Positions 8,277 to 15,497 of a stretch of DNA of 64,000 bases are shown here, piece by piece. The stretch is taken from the NCBI RefSeq assembly GCF_003688915.1, contig NZ_REFU01000002.1, positions 310,001 through 374,000 of the forward strand. Direction: 5' to 3'. The number at the start of each line of letters is the position of its first letter. Position 1 is the stretch's first letter. The translations under genes were made by a program, and so were the position numbers. Below the pieces are notes generated by a model. That model saw only the letters and a list, made by a program, of their open reading frames with translations. It made no database searches and had not been told where the DNA came from. The DNA comes from Rhodococcus sp. SBT000017 (GTDB lineage: Bacteria > Actinomycetota > Actinomycetes > Mycobacteriales > Mycobacteriaceae).

Positions 8277-9652
8277 GGGACTGTCAGATAAACGGTTGAT
8301 CCGGTCTTGGTTCGACACGCCGAGCTGAGCTTGGCGGGAAGGATCAACGATGACCGAAACACTGGATCCCATGGCGGATGAGGTGGATCAGAAGCAGTTG
8401 GCCGAGCAGCTCCTGGCTCAGGCCAAGGAGCAGGGCGTGGAGTTGATGGGCCCGAACGGGCTGTTGAATCAGCTCACCAAGAATGTCCTCGAGACCGCAC
8501 TGGATGCGGAGATGACCGAGCATCTCGGTTACGAAAGACACGACGCTGCCGGCCGCGGCAGTGGCAACTCGCGCAACGGTACCCGCTCGAAGACGGTGCT
8601 CACCGAAATCGGACCGGTGGAGATCGACGTCCCGCGCGACCTCGATTCCTCCTTTGCTCCGCAGATCGTCAAGAAGCGACAGCGTCGCCTGACGGGTATC
8701 GATGAAGTCGTATTGTCTTTGACTGCAAAGGGTTTGACTACCGGCGAGGTGTCCGCTCACTTCCAGGACATCTACGGGGCGACCGTATCGAAGGACACCA
8801 TTTCCCGTATCACCGACAAAGTCGTCGGGGAGATGACCGAGTGGCAGAATCGGCCGCTCGAGCGGGTGTACCCGGTGATCTTCATCGACGCTGTGCACGT
8901 CAAAGTTCGGGACGGTCAGGTCACCAACCGGCCGATGTATGTCGCGATCGGCGTCACCGTCAACGGTGAACGAGACATTCTGGGGATATGGGCGGGCGAG
9001 GGTGGTGAGGGTGCGAAATTCTGGCTGTCGGTGCTCACCGAGATCAAGAACCGCGGTGTTGCCGATGTCTGCATCGTGGTGTGCGACGGACTGAAGGGTC
9101 TGCCGGAGGCGATCAACACCGTGTGGGAGCTGGCGGTGGTGCAGACGTGCATTATCCATCTGATACGCAACACTTTTCGGTTCGCATCCCGAAAGTATTG
9201 GGATGAGATGGCACGTGATCTCAAGCCCGTCTACACCGCTCCTTCGGAGTCGGCGGCGAAGGAACGGTTCACCGAGTTCGCCGGAAAGTGGGGTGATCAG
9301 TATCCGGCGATCGTCAAGATGTGGGACAACGCGTGGAGCGAGTTCGTACCGTTCCTGGACTACGACGTCGAGATCAGGCGGGTGATCTGCTCGACGAACG
9401 CGATCGAGTCCGTCAACGCCCGCTACAGGCGTGCGGTGCGGGCTCGTGGGCACTTCCCCACCGAGCAGGCGGCGCTCAAGTGCCTATATCTGGCGACGCG
9501 TGCTCTGGACCCCACCGGGAAAGGTAGGGCACGATGGGCGATGAGGTGGAAGCCAGCACTCAATGCATTCGCTATCACCTTCGAAGGACGTATCACCCCG
9601 AACGGTAACTAACCGACGCCGAGATCGGATCCACCGTTAATCGGACACTCCC
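8277..9652 (+). mobile_element. complete IS256-family insertion sequence, 1376 bp
   Basis: The element is bounded by inverted ends at 8277-8307 and 9622-9652 that match at 26 of 31 positions, and by identical 8-bp target duplications. It carries one intact 420-aa transposase. The target was the rising arm of a hairpin that most likely terminated the upstream HNH gene: joining the two flanks without the IS gives one continuous stem-loop. The duplication restored a full copy of that hairpin on the right-hand side. Intact ends, target duplication and open reading frame point to a recent and possibly active insertion. Confidence 0.93.
8350..9612 (+). CDS. IS256-family (mutator-like) DDE transposase
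   Basis: A full-length 420-residue transposase. The DDE catalytic triad can be placed at D180 (IFIDAVHV), D246 (VVCDGLKG) and E353 (STNAIESVN), with the family's C-terminal signature RARGHFPTEQAALKCLYL following the Glu. The N-terminal region with ALDAEMTEHLGYERHD is the usual IS256 DNA-binding start. An AAGGA ribosome site lies just before the ATG at 8350. No frameshift or stop interrupts it, so it should be functional. It is the only gene of the element. Confidence 0.96.
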   Translation: MTETLDPMADEVDQKQLAEQLLAQAKEQGVELMGPNGLLNQLTKNVLETALDAEMTEHLGYERHDAAGRGSGNSRNGTRSKTVLTEIGPVEIDVPRDLDSSFAPQIVKKRQRRLTGIDEVVLSLTAKGLTTGEVSAHFQDIYGATVSKDTISRITDKVVGEMTEWQNRPLERVYPVIFIDAVHVKVRDGQVTNRPMYVAIGVTVNGERDILGIWAGEGGEGAKFWLSVLTEIKNRGVADVCIVVCDGLKGLPEAINTVWELAVVQTCIIHLIRNTFRFASRKYWDEMARDLKPVYTAPSESAAKERFTEFAGKWGDQYPAIVKMWDNAWSEFVPFLDYDVEIRRVICSTNAIESVNARYRRAVRARGHFPTEQAALKCLYLATRALDPTGKGRARWAMRWKPALNAFAITFEGRITPNGN

Positions 9653-9684
9653 AGCCCCGCACCGAAACACCGGTGCGGGGCTGG
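9651..9684 (+). terminator. terminator hairpin restored by the IS target duplication
   Basis: CCAGCCCCGCACCG and its complement form a near-perfect stem of about 14 bp around a short A-rich loop. The first ten bases consist of the end of the IS plus the 8-bp target duplication, so this is the original terminator of the HNH gene rebuilt at the right junction. No T-tract follows. Confidence 0.6.
9653..9660. repeat. right 8-bp target-site duplication of the IS256 element
   Basis: AGCCCCGC, identical to 8269-8276, immediately beyond the right inverted end. Confidence 0.85.
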
Positions 9685-9741
9685 AAAAGATTGTCGTGCA
9701 GCTACTTCAGCAAGGATCCGTCACCGCGGTCGTGCCACATC

Positions 9742-9789
9742 ACCTCGAGCAGGTGTTGGAACGGCAACGGCAGCACAGTGTGTACTGAC
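9742..9789 (+). pseudogene. remnant of the photolyase gene 3' end (direct repeat copy 2)
   Basis: 41 of 48 bases match 6470-6517. Read in the same frame it still encodes HLEQVLERQRQHSVY-stop, against DLEQVLEQERQREVY-stop in the intact gene. Its stop codon is one base from the stop codon of the convergent iron-siderophore lipoprotein gene, which must therefore have been the photolyase's original neighbour. The scar shows that everything from 6518 to about 9741 was inserted at, or next to, the end of the photolyase gene. Confidence 0.7.
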
Positions 9790-10839
9790 CTAGTTCGCGT
9801 CGAGCTTCGCGACCGCCTCGTCGATCATCGGCACGTATCGCTCGAGTGCCCACGGCACCGTCAGTGGATTGATGATGGACGAGCCGGTGACGAACGACTG
9901 ATCCGTCGGTGACACGACAGAACCGCGAGACACGGCCGGGATCTGCTTGTACGCAGGCTGATTCTCGGTGTCGGTACGGTTCTGCGGGTCCGAGTAGAAG
10001 GTGAAGATCAAGTCGGAATCGTTGAGCAGATTCGCGTTCTCCAAACCGATCACCGCGGAGTCGGTGCCCTCGGTCTCGTCGAGGGTGTTCACCACCGGAT
10101 CGACCTGCAACCCGAGCGCACGGACCATCGCAACGCGCTGCTCGTCGGCGAGGAACACCCCGAGCGTCCCCGGCCCGGTGTTGTAGATGTACGAAAAGCT
10201 CACTCCGGCATATTCGGGATGATCGGTCGTGGCGTCGACGAAGCGGGCCTTGATCTTCTCGATCTCGTCCGCTGCCTTCTGCTCCTCACCCATGGCCTTG
10301 CCGATGACGGTGATCTGGTCTTCCCAGGTGATCGTCCACGGCTGCTCCTCGTAGGCGACCACTGGAGCGAACGCACTGAGCTTGTCGAACTGGTCCTGTG
10401 TCACTCCCGACCACGGGGCCAGGATCAAGTCAGGTTCGAGAGCAGCAACGGCTTCGATGTTGAGCTCGGTTCCACCGGTGAATTGTTCGGGAAGTTCGGC
10501 ACCCAACTCGGTGACTGCGTCGTGAACCCACGGCAGATACCCCGAATCGTCGGCACCCCACGAATACTCCTCGACGCCGACCGGGACGGTCCCCAGTGCG
10601 ATCGCGGTCTCGGCCGACCCCTGACCGAGAGTCACGATGCGCTCGGGCTTCTCGGTGATGACGGCCTGCCCCAGAGCCGAATCGATGGTGACGGCGGCAA
10701 AGTCGCCGCCGTCGGCCTGTTCGGGCTCGGCAGTGTCGGCAGACGAGCACGCCCCGACCACCAGGGCCGACACAGCGAGCACGGACAGCAGGGACGCACG
10801 GCGAGTGAAACGTCGACCGGCTGTTGGAGCAGAGAACAT
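9790..10839 (-). CDS. iron-siderophore ABC transporter substrate-binding lipoprotein
   Basis: A 349-residue periplasmic-binding-protein-like lipoprotein of the FecB/FepB class that would capture ferric siderophores at the outer face of the membrane. The N-terminus has RR residues, a hydrophobic core and a lipobox VVGACSS with the lipidated Cys at 31. The two lobes of the TroA-like fold follow, with KPERIVTLGQGSAETAIALG (start of lobe 1, residues ~63 onward, in part) and a long central helix (ITVIGKAMGEEQKAADEIEKI region). No permease or ATPase gene is adjacent, so it must work with a transporter encoded elsewhere. An IdeR/DtxR-like box lies 31 bases upstream, predicting iron repression. Confidence 0.9.
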   Translation of the reverse strand: MFSAPTAGRRFTRRASLLSVLAVSALVVGACSSADTAEPEQADGGDFAAVTIDSALGQAVITEKPERIVTLGQGSAETAIALGTVPVGVEEYSWGADDSGYLPWVHDAVTELGAELPEQFTGGTELNIEAVAALEPDLILAPWSGVTQDQFDKLSAFAPVVAYEEQPWTITWEDQITVIGKAMGEEQKAADEIEKIKARFVDATTDHPEYAGVSFSYIYNTGPGTLGVFLADEQRVAMVRALGLQVDPVVNTLDETEGTDSAVIGLENANLLNDSDLIFTFYSDPQNRTDTENQPAYKQIPAVSRGSVVSPTDQSFVTGSSIINPLTVPWALERYVPMIDEAVAKLDAN

Positions 10840-10869
10840 GGATACCTCTCGACGGACCAGCGGTTAAAG

Positions 10870-10888
10870 GTAAGTCAAGGCTAACCTA
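10870..10888 (-). promoter_or_regulatory. IdeR/DtxR-type iron box
   Basis: Read on the minus strand this 19-bp site is TAGGTTAGCCTTGACTTAC, close to the actinobacterial iron-box consensus TTAGGTTAGGCTAACCTAA: the first half is nearly perfect and the second half partly conserved. It sits 31 bases upstream of the siderophore-binding lipoprotein gene, where the iron-loaded repressor would block transcription. Confidence 0.65.
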
Positions 10889-10939
10889 CAAGAGTGGTTC
10901 GAATGCACTGCACAGCGGGCGTTCGCTACGGTGGGAGCC

Positions 10940-11764
10940 ATGAGCCTTCCTCGTCCCGCCCCTGATCGGACAGCCGTCGTGACCGGAGCGTCCTCGGGAA
11001 TCGGAGCCGCGATCGCCCGCGTGCTCGCATCCCGCGGCCACGGCGTCACCCTCGTCGCCCGGCGTGCCGACAAGCTCGAAGACTTGGCACAGGAGATCCG
11101 CGCACGGGGAGTCCGAGCCGAAGTGCTCGCCGCAGACCTGTCCGACCGCACTGCTCGCGCCGAACTACTCGGCCGCATCACCGAACTCGGCCTGATCCCG
11201 GACATCCTGATCAACAACGCCGGGCTCTCCACCCTCGGACCTGTCGCAGAATCCGACCCGGACGCCGAGATGCACATGATCGAGGTCGACGTGGTCGCCG
11301 TCGCGGATCTGTGCACCCGATTTCTTCCCGGCATGATCGAACGACGACGCGGCGCACTGCTCAATGTGGCCTCGACCGCTGCTTTTCAGCCTCTGCCCGG
11401 TCAGGCCGGATACGGCGCGTGCAAGGCGTTCGTGCTCTCCTACACGCAGTCGCTGACCGGCGAGCTGAAGGGAACGGGCGTAACCGCAACTGCACTGTGC
11501 CCCGGCCCGGTGCAGACCGGGTTCGGCGAGGCCGCCGGCTTCGCGAAAGACGATGCAGAGAAAGCACTTCCGTCGATCATGTGGGTCTCGGCCGAGACGG
11601 TGGCCAGAACTGCCGTCGACGACATGACCAAGGGACGTATGGTGTCGATCCCCGGGCCCGCCAATCGAATCGGATCGATCTTCGCGCAGATCACCCCGCG
11701 CACACTGTTGGTCCCGATGCTCACTCGTGTTCATCCCGGCCTGAAGAAGGGTGCGTCGTCGTGA
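10940..11764 (+). CDS. short-chain dehydrogenase/reductase
   Basis: A 274-residue classical SDR. The cofactor motif TGASSGIG is at 15-22, NNAG at 92-95, and the catalytic Ser/Tyr/Lys are S145, Y158 and K162 (YGACK). The substrate is unknown; the C-terminus (SIFAQITPRTLLVPMLTRVHP) resembles membrane-associated SDRs of mycobacteria. A GTG lies three codons upstream at 10931, but the ATG at 10940 has the GGGAG-like ribosome site and matches the usual SDR length. Its last codons overlap the start of the SRPBCC gene by GTGA, so the two are translated from one message. Confidence 0.9.
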   Translation: MSLPRPAPDRTAVVTGASSGIGAAIARVLASRGHGVTLVARRADKLEDLAQEIRARGVRAEVLAADLSDRTARAELLGRITELGLIPDILINNAGLSTLGPVAESDPDAEMHMIEVDVVAVADLCTRFLPGMIERRRGALLNVASTAAFQPLPGQAGYGACKAFVLSYTQSLTGELKGTGVTATALCPGPVQTGFGEAAGFAKDDAEKALPSIMWVSAETVARTAVDDMTKGRMVSIPGPANRIGSIFAQITPRTLLVPMLTRVHPGLKKGASS

Positions 11765-12255
11765 AGCGCGAACTCACCGTTTCCGACAGCATCGTCGTCG
11801 AGGCCGACGCCGACACTCTCTACGCTGCGATCAGTGACCCCACGAAAATGGGTCAGTGGAGCCCCGAGAACACCGGTGCCACCGTGCACGAACCCCGCGA
11901 AACCGCGTATGTGGGAATGGTGTTCGACGGCACCAACAAACGCGGCCCAGCTACGTGGGTCACCCGCTGCACCGTGACTGCTGCCGACCCGGGCAAGACG
12001 TTCGAGTTCCGAGTCCACGCCATCGGCAAGAGCGCTCCGAAGATCAAGGGCGCGAATGCAACCTGGCGATACGACTTCGAACCGGTCGAGGGCGGAACGA
12101 AAGTCACCGAAACTTGGACCGACGACCGCACGAAGTGGCCCGACGCGCTGGCGCTGGTCTTCGACAAGATCGTCACCAGCGGAAAGACGTTCCCACAGTT
12201 CCAGCGTCGCAACATCCGTAAGACGCTGGAGAACCTGCAGAAGCGTTACGCCTGA
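11761..12255 (+). CDS. SRPBCC-family (polyketide cyclase/START-like) protein
   Basis: A 164-residue single-domain protein of the SRPBCC ligand-binding fold. The opening strand with VSDSIVVEADADTLYAAISDP followed by the MGQWSPEN loop is the typical start, and the long C-terminal helix (TFPQFQRRNIRKTLENLQ) closes the pocket. Ligand unknown; such proteins bind lipids or aromatic compounds. The GTG start is fixed by the 4-bp GTGA overlap with the SDR gene, suggesting the two act in one pathway. The 3' end overlaps the convergent DinB-like gene by 10 bp. Confidence 0.82.
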   Translation: MKRELTVSDSIVVEADADTLYAAISDPTKMGQWSPENTGATVHEPRETAYVGMVFDGTNKRGPATWVTRCTVTAADPGKTFEFRVHAIGKSAPKIKGANATWRYDFEPVEGGTKVTETWTDDRTKWPDALALVFDKIVTSGKTFPQFQRRNIRKTLENLQKRYA

Positions 12256-12761
12256 GCGCTTCTGGAATACATGCCGAGCACGTACGACGCCTGCCCCGCG
12301 TGCTGGAGGTCGTCGGACAGGACCGAAACCAGCCTGGTGCCCAAGGTGACCGGCGGGTTCCAGTTCTCGTCGACGATCCGATCCAGATCGTCGGCCCCGA
12401 CACTGCCCAGGTACGCAATGGTTTTCGAGTGCACAGCGTCGTAGTACTCGCGTAGTAGCTCGGCACTCGAGGCGACCTCGGCGACGTCGGACGAGGACTG
12501 GCCGTACCCGATGTCGGAACGGTCGAAAGGGAGACCGAAGCGCTCGAACCACGAGTCGGACGTCCAGACCTGCTCACTCCCGGCCACGCCCGCGATGTGG
12601 TCGTCCTGCACCCGCGTCAGGTGCCACACCAACCACGCGATGCTGTTGGCATCGGCGTCCGGTCGATAGGTCAACGCAGCCGCGGGAATGTCGTCCAGGA
12701 CCGAATGCACGAGCTCCTTGATTCGGTCGAACGCGTCGGTGAGCAGGTCGTTGTGATTCAT
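12246..12761 (-). CDS. DinB/DUF664-family putative thiol transferase
   Basis: A 171-residue four-helix protein of the DinB/DUF664 superfamily, whose actinobacterial members include mycothiol-dependent enzymes. The helix with SIAWLVWHLTRVQDDHIAGV (about 39-58) carries a His/Asp metal-binding set typical of the fold, and a third His lies in the DDLQHAGQASY segment near residue 154. This is consistent with a divalent metal site. Actual substrate unknown. The ATG at 12759-12761 is preceded by AGAGATGGATC-like purine-rich bases. Convergent with, and overlapping by 10 bp, the SRPBCC gene; divergent from the alcohol dehydrogenase. Confidence 0.82.
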   Translation of the reverse strand: MNHNDLLTDAFDRIKELVHSVLDDIPAAALTYRPDADANSIAWLVWHLTRVQDDHIAGVAGSEQVWTSDSWFERFGLPFDRSDIGYGQSSSDVAEVASSAELLREYYDAVHSKTIAYLGSVGADDLDRIVDENWNPPVTLGTRLVSVLSDDLQHAGQASYVLGMYSRSAQA

Positions 12762-12861
12762 GAAAGATCCATCTCTTCTCTGACAGCACTGATGACCACT
12801 CATGCATACCCCGATGGGAGCGGAGGGAACATCGGGGCGGTCCGGGCGCGTTGGACCGGAT

Positions 12862-13896
12862 ATGACTGCTCCAGCAATTGTGTACACCCGCACCGGCGAT
12901 TCGTCCGTCCTCGAACTGCAGTATCGCGAGGTGACCGAGCCCGGCGCAGGCGAAGTGCGTGTTCGCATCGTGGTCTCCGGCGTCAATCCGACGGACTGGA
13001 AGAACCGAACCGGCTCCGGACCGGGTGAGAAGCTGGCATTCGACGAGGTGGTGCCCAACCAGGACGGTGCCGGAGTGATCGACGCGGTCGGCTCCGAGGT
13101 CGACGGCCTGGCCGAGGGAGATCGTGTCTGGGTCTACCTGGCCCAGCATCAGCGTCCGACCGGAACAGCACAGTCCTTTGCAATTCTGCCTGCTTCCCGG
13201 GTGGTTCCTCTGCCCGACGGCGTCGGCTTCGACGTGGGCGCGAGCCTCGGCGTGCCCGCGATGACGGCACACCGTGCGCTGACCGTCTCCGAGGACGGAC
13301 CCATTCGGCTGCACCCGGGCGCGTTGGACGGCAAGTCGGTTCTGGTCGCCGGTGGTGCCGGTGCCGTCGGCCATGCTGCGATCCAGTTGGCCCGATGGGC
13401 AGGCGCGACCGTGGTGACGACTGTCAGTGGACCGGAGAAGGGCGCACTGGCGACCGCCGCGGGCGCTCACCACGTGGTGAACTACAAGGCCGGTGACGCC
13501 GCCGCCGAGATCCGCGAATTGGTTCCCACCGGAATCGATCTCGTCGTCGAGGTTGCTCCCGCACAGAACGCAGCACTCAACGCTGCTGTGGGAGCGAACC
13601 GCGCCTCGATCGCGGTGTACGCCAACAACGGCGGTGACACCGTCACGCTCGACGTCCGGCCGAACATGGTGCTGAACACTCGCTACCAGTTCGTGCTGCT
13701 CTACACCGTGGGCGACGAGGCTCTGCGGAACGCCGAAGAAGACGTCAGCGCGGCGGCAGCAGCAGGTGTGCTCGAAGTGGGTGACGCCACCGGCCTACCG
13801 CTGCACCGCTACTCGTTGAGCGAAACCGCTGCAGCACACGACGCCGTGGAGAACGGAGCCGTCGGCAAGGTGCTGATCGACGTCGCCAGCGAATAA
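12862..13896 (+). CDS. zinc-independent MDR oxidoreductase (NADPH:quinone reductase-like)
   Basis: A 344-residue medium-chain dehydrogenase/reductase. The N-terminal GroES-like domain begins GEVRVRIVVSGVNPTDWKNR and lacks the zinc-binding Cys/His set; the Rossmann domain has AGGAGAVG (163-170), so it should reduce a quinone or enone with NADPH. I chose the ATG at 12862, where the family's N-terminus starts; the frame stays open further upstream without a ribosome site. Its stop codon is one base from the stop of a decayed 3' end of the phosphoribosyltransferase gene, so before the island arrived these two genes were convergent neighbours. Confidence 0.9.
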   Translation: MTAPAIVYTRTGDSSVLELQYREVTEPGAGEVRVRIVVSGVNPTDWKNRTGSGPGEKLAFDEVVPNQDGAGVIDAVGSEVDGLAEGDRVWVYLAQHQRPTGTAQSFAILPASRVVPLPDGVGFDVGASLGVPAMTAHRALTVSEDGPIRLHPGALDGKSVLVAGGAGAVGHAAIQLARWAGATVVTTVSGPEKGALATAAGAHHVVNYKAGDAAAEIRELVPTGIDLVVEVAPAQNAALNAAVGANRASIAVYANNGGDTVTLDVRPNMVLNTRYQFVLLYTVGDEALRNAEEDVSAAAAAGVLEVGDATGLPLHRYSLSETAAAHDAVENGAVGKVLIDVASE

Positions 13897-13897
13897 T

Positions 13898-13949
13898 TCA
13901 GGTGATGACCGGCAACGTGGACCAAGGGAAAACGATCCACCTGCCGGTC
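13898..13949 (-). pseudogene. remnant of the phosphoribosyltransferase gene 3' end (direct repeat copy 1)
   Basis: 52 bases matching 19840-19891 in the same orientation: the first 27 are identical and 46 of 52 match overall. In the minus-strand frame it encodes RWIVFPWSTLPVIT-stop against KWINFPWSTLPVIT-stop in the intact gene. It marks the far boundary of the island that ends at the intact gene, 5.9 kb away. Confidence 0.78.
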
Positions 13950-14119
13950 ATACGCTGCCAGTAGTACTGCTGCTCAACGATTCTGAGATCGGCAGGCGCT
14001 GACCAACGCCCCAACATCGGAGGCTGCGACTTCGGGGTGATCGCGTTCGGCACATTCGTCGATGCGGGCAACCACGAATCGAGTGCACGCCCGGTCGGAT
14101 CGGAGCAAACCAGGCTGGT

Positions 14120-14550
14120 CTCAGGTTTGGTAGAGGGCGTCGAGGTCGAATTTGCGGAGATGGTGTTTCGTGCGGTCGAGGTCTCCGGTGGTGGTTCTCC
14201 CAGGTCTTGAATGCAGTCGGGTAGTTATGACCCCATTCGGCGGCTTTGAAGTCATCGAGAGCGGCCTGGGCCGCATCGACGGTGGGCGCCGGTATAGATC
14301 GACCGTAGTGACGACGCCACCGCCTTGCGGTCGCCGTAGGACACGAACCGCATCGACGCACTGGCCGGTGTCGATCTTGGCCATCACCTCATCGAGCGCA
14401 CCGAGGCCTTCAGTGCATCGAACGCGCTGGGCTCGGATCGATCGATATTGCCGCTGTCGGTGCCGCCGTTATGATTGTTGCCCACAGTCATGGTCACGAT
14501 GATGCTCCATCCGTGTCAGCTCGTACTTACACAAACCATCTGACACGCCC
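14120..14550 (-). pseudogene. internally deleted, frameshifted IS256-family transposase relic
   Basis: On the minus strand the bases around 14507-14550 look like the outer end of an IS256-type element: an inverted GTGTCAG/CTGACAC pair followed by an ATG frame (MTMTVGNNHNGGTDSG). Most of the transposase is then missing. At about 14360-14180, in two frames, come pieces typical of the C-terminal part of such transposases: SYGDRKAVAS, then after a frameshift PTVDAAQAALDDFKAAEWG and YPTAFKTWENH. Nothing downstream of that matches the catalytic C-terminus. It is not related closely to the intact IS at 8277-9652. The remaining bases 13950-14119 hold an open minus-strand stretch (CTRFVVARIDECAERDHPEV) that I cannot assign. 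Confidence 0.6.
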
Positions 14551-14567
14551 TGCTGAGAGATGAGCGC

Positions 14568-15497
14568 TCAACGATCGTCAGCGGCGGATTCTTTCCACCG
14601 TGCACGCAGAGCAGGAAGCTGGCACATCTCACGAAAGCTCTCCTCTCGCAAGAGCTGACGACTTTCCGGGTGCATGTGCAAATGCTGCAGTACAGCGAAG
14701 AGCATGTTCGGCTCCATGGGAAGGAGATGCAACGCAACTCGATAGTTTCCATTTTTGAAAGCCCATGACGGACCATGCACCTCGGCCCCCTCGGCGACGC
14801 GTAGGTCAACAATCGGAACCGCGAGCGGGGCGAAACCGTATCCGTAGGCAATCGAATCCGGGATCACTTCCTCGATCCGATCCCAACACGCACGCGCTCC
14901 CGACCTGCGATGCCAGAACGGAGCATCCCGCTTCTCCTCGATCTCAACTCCATCTGCGGTCAGACGCAAAGTCACCCTGACCTGGGTCAACACGACGAAC
15001 AACAAAATCAACATGGCAGTAATCGCCCCGACGCCGGACAGTACGGCCCCAAACCAACCCGCTCCGCCGGCGGGGATCAGCGACGACCAACCCATGAACC
15101 ACGACAAGACCGACAGTGCGGCGCACACGAACAGCCCCGACATAATCACCAACAACAGGATGTTGCTCAGCCTGGGGCTGGCGATGGTGACAGCAGGACC
15201 ACTCTCGAAATGAACATGACGCAAAGCGGATCGTGAAACAAAGCGAAAACCCGCGCGATCGAACAAACCTGCTGAGCATCCCACCAGCAGCATCGCCAGT
15301 CCGAGGTAACTCACTGGTACTGCTATGCCCGACCACGAACGAATTGAGTTCAGTGCCAGCGAGCCGATCGGCACTGCGGCCAGAAGCAGGAACAGTGCCG
15401 CCGCCAACGCGAACCAGGAGAGCCTCTGCGGCCACTGCGGTTTCCACTGCACCGGACTTGATCCCCCTTCCTGCGCACATCGTTCTACTTCCACCAT
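14568..15497 (-). CDS. membrane protein with about four TM helices and a cytoplasmic PH-like domain, unknown function
   Basis: A 309-residue protein. Hydrophobic segments at about 27-47, 54-76, 108-132 and 148-172 are likely membrane helices; the C-terminal ~130 residues, starting VRVTLRLTADGVEIEE, have the look of a bacterial PH-like/YdbT-type domain with alternating strands. I do not recognise the family. The ATG at 15497 overlaps the end of the 753-aa gene by 13 bp, so translation is coupled and the two products probably interact. The frame continues upstream to 15635, but that part is inside the neighbour. By eye the codon use is less GC-biased than that of the chromosomal genes outside the island. 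An immunity or anchoring role for the large neighbour is possible but only inference. Confidence 0.7.
   Translation of the reverse strand: MVEVERCAQEGGSSPVQWKPQWPQRLSWFALAAALFLLLAAVPIGSLALNSIRSWSGIAVPVSYLGLAMLLVGCSAGLFDRAGFRFVSRSALRHVHFESGPAVTIASPRLSNILLLVIMSGLFVCAALSVLSWFMGWSSLIPAGGAGWFGAVLSGVGAITAMLILLFVVLTQVRVTLRLTADGVEIEEKRDAPFWHRRSGARACWDRIEEVIPDSIAYGYGFAPLAVPIVDLRVAEGAEVHGPSWAFKNGNYRVALHLLPMEPNMLFAVLQHLHMHPESRQLLREESFREMCQLPALRARWKESAADDR

Noticed and set aside
13948..14361. 137-codon minus-strand frame as an intact gene
   Set aside because: It carries only a transposase fragment in a shifted frame, so it is treated as part of the IS256 relic.
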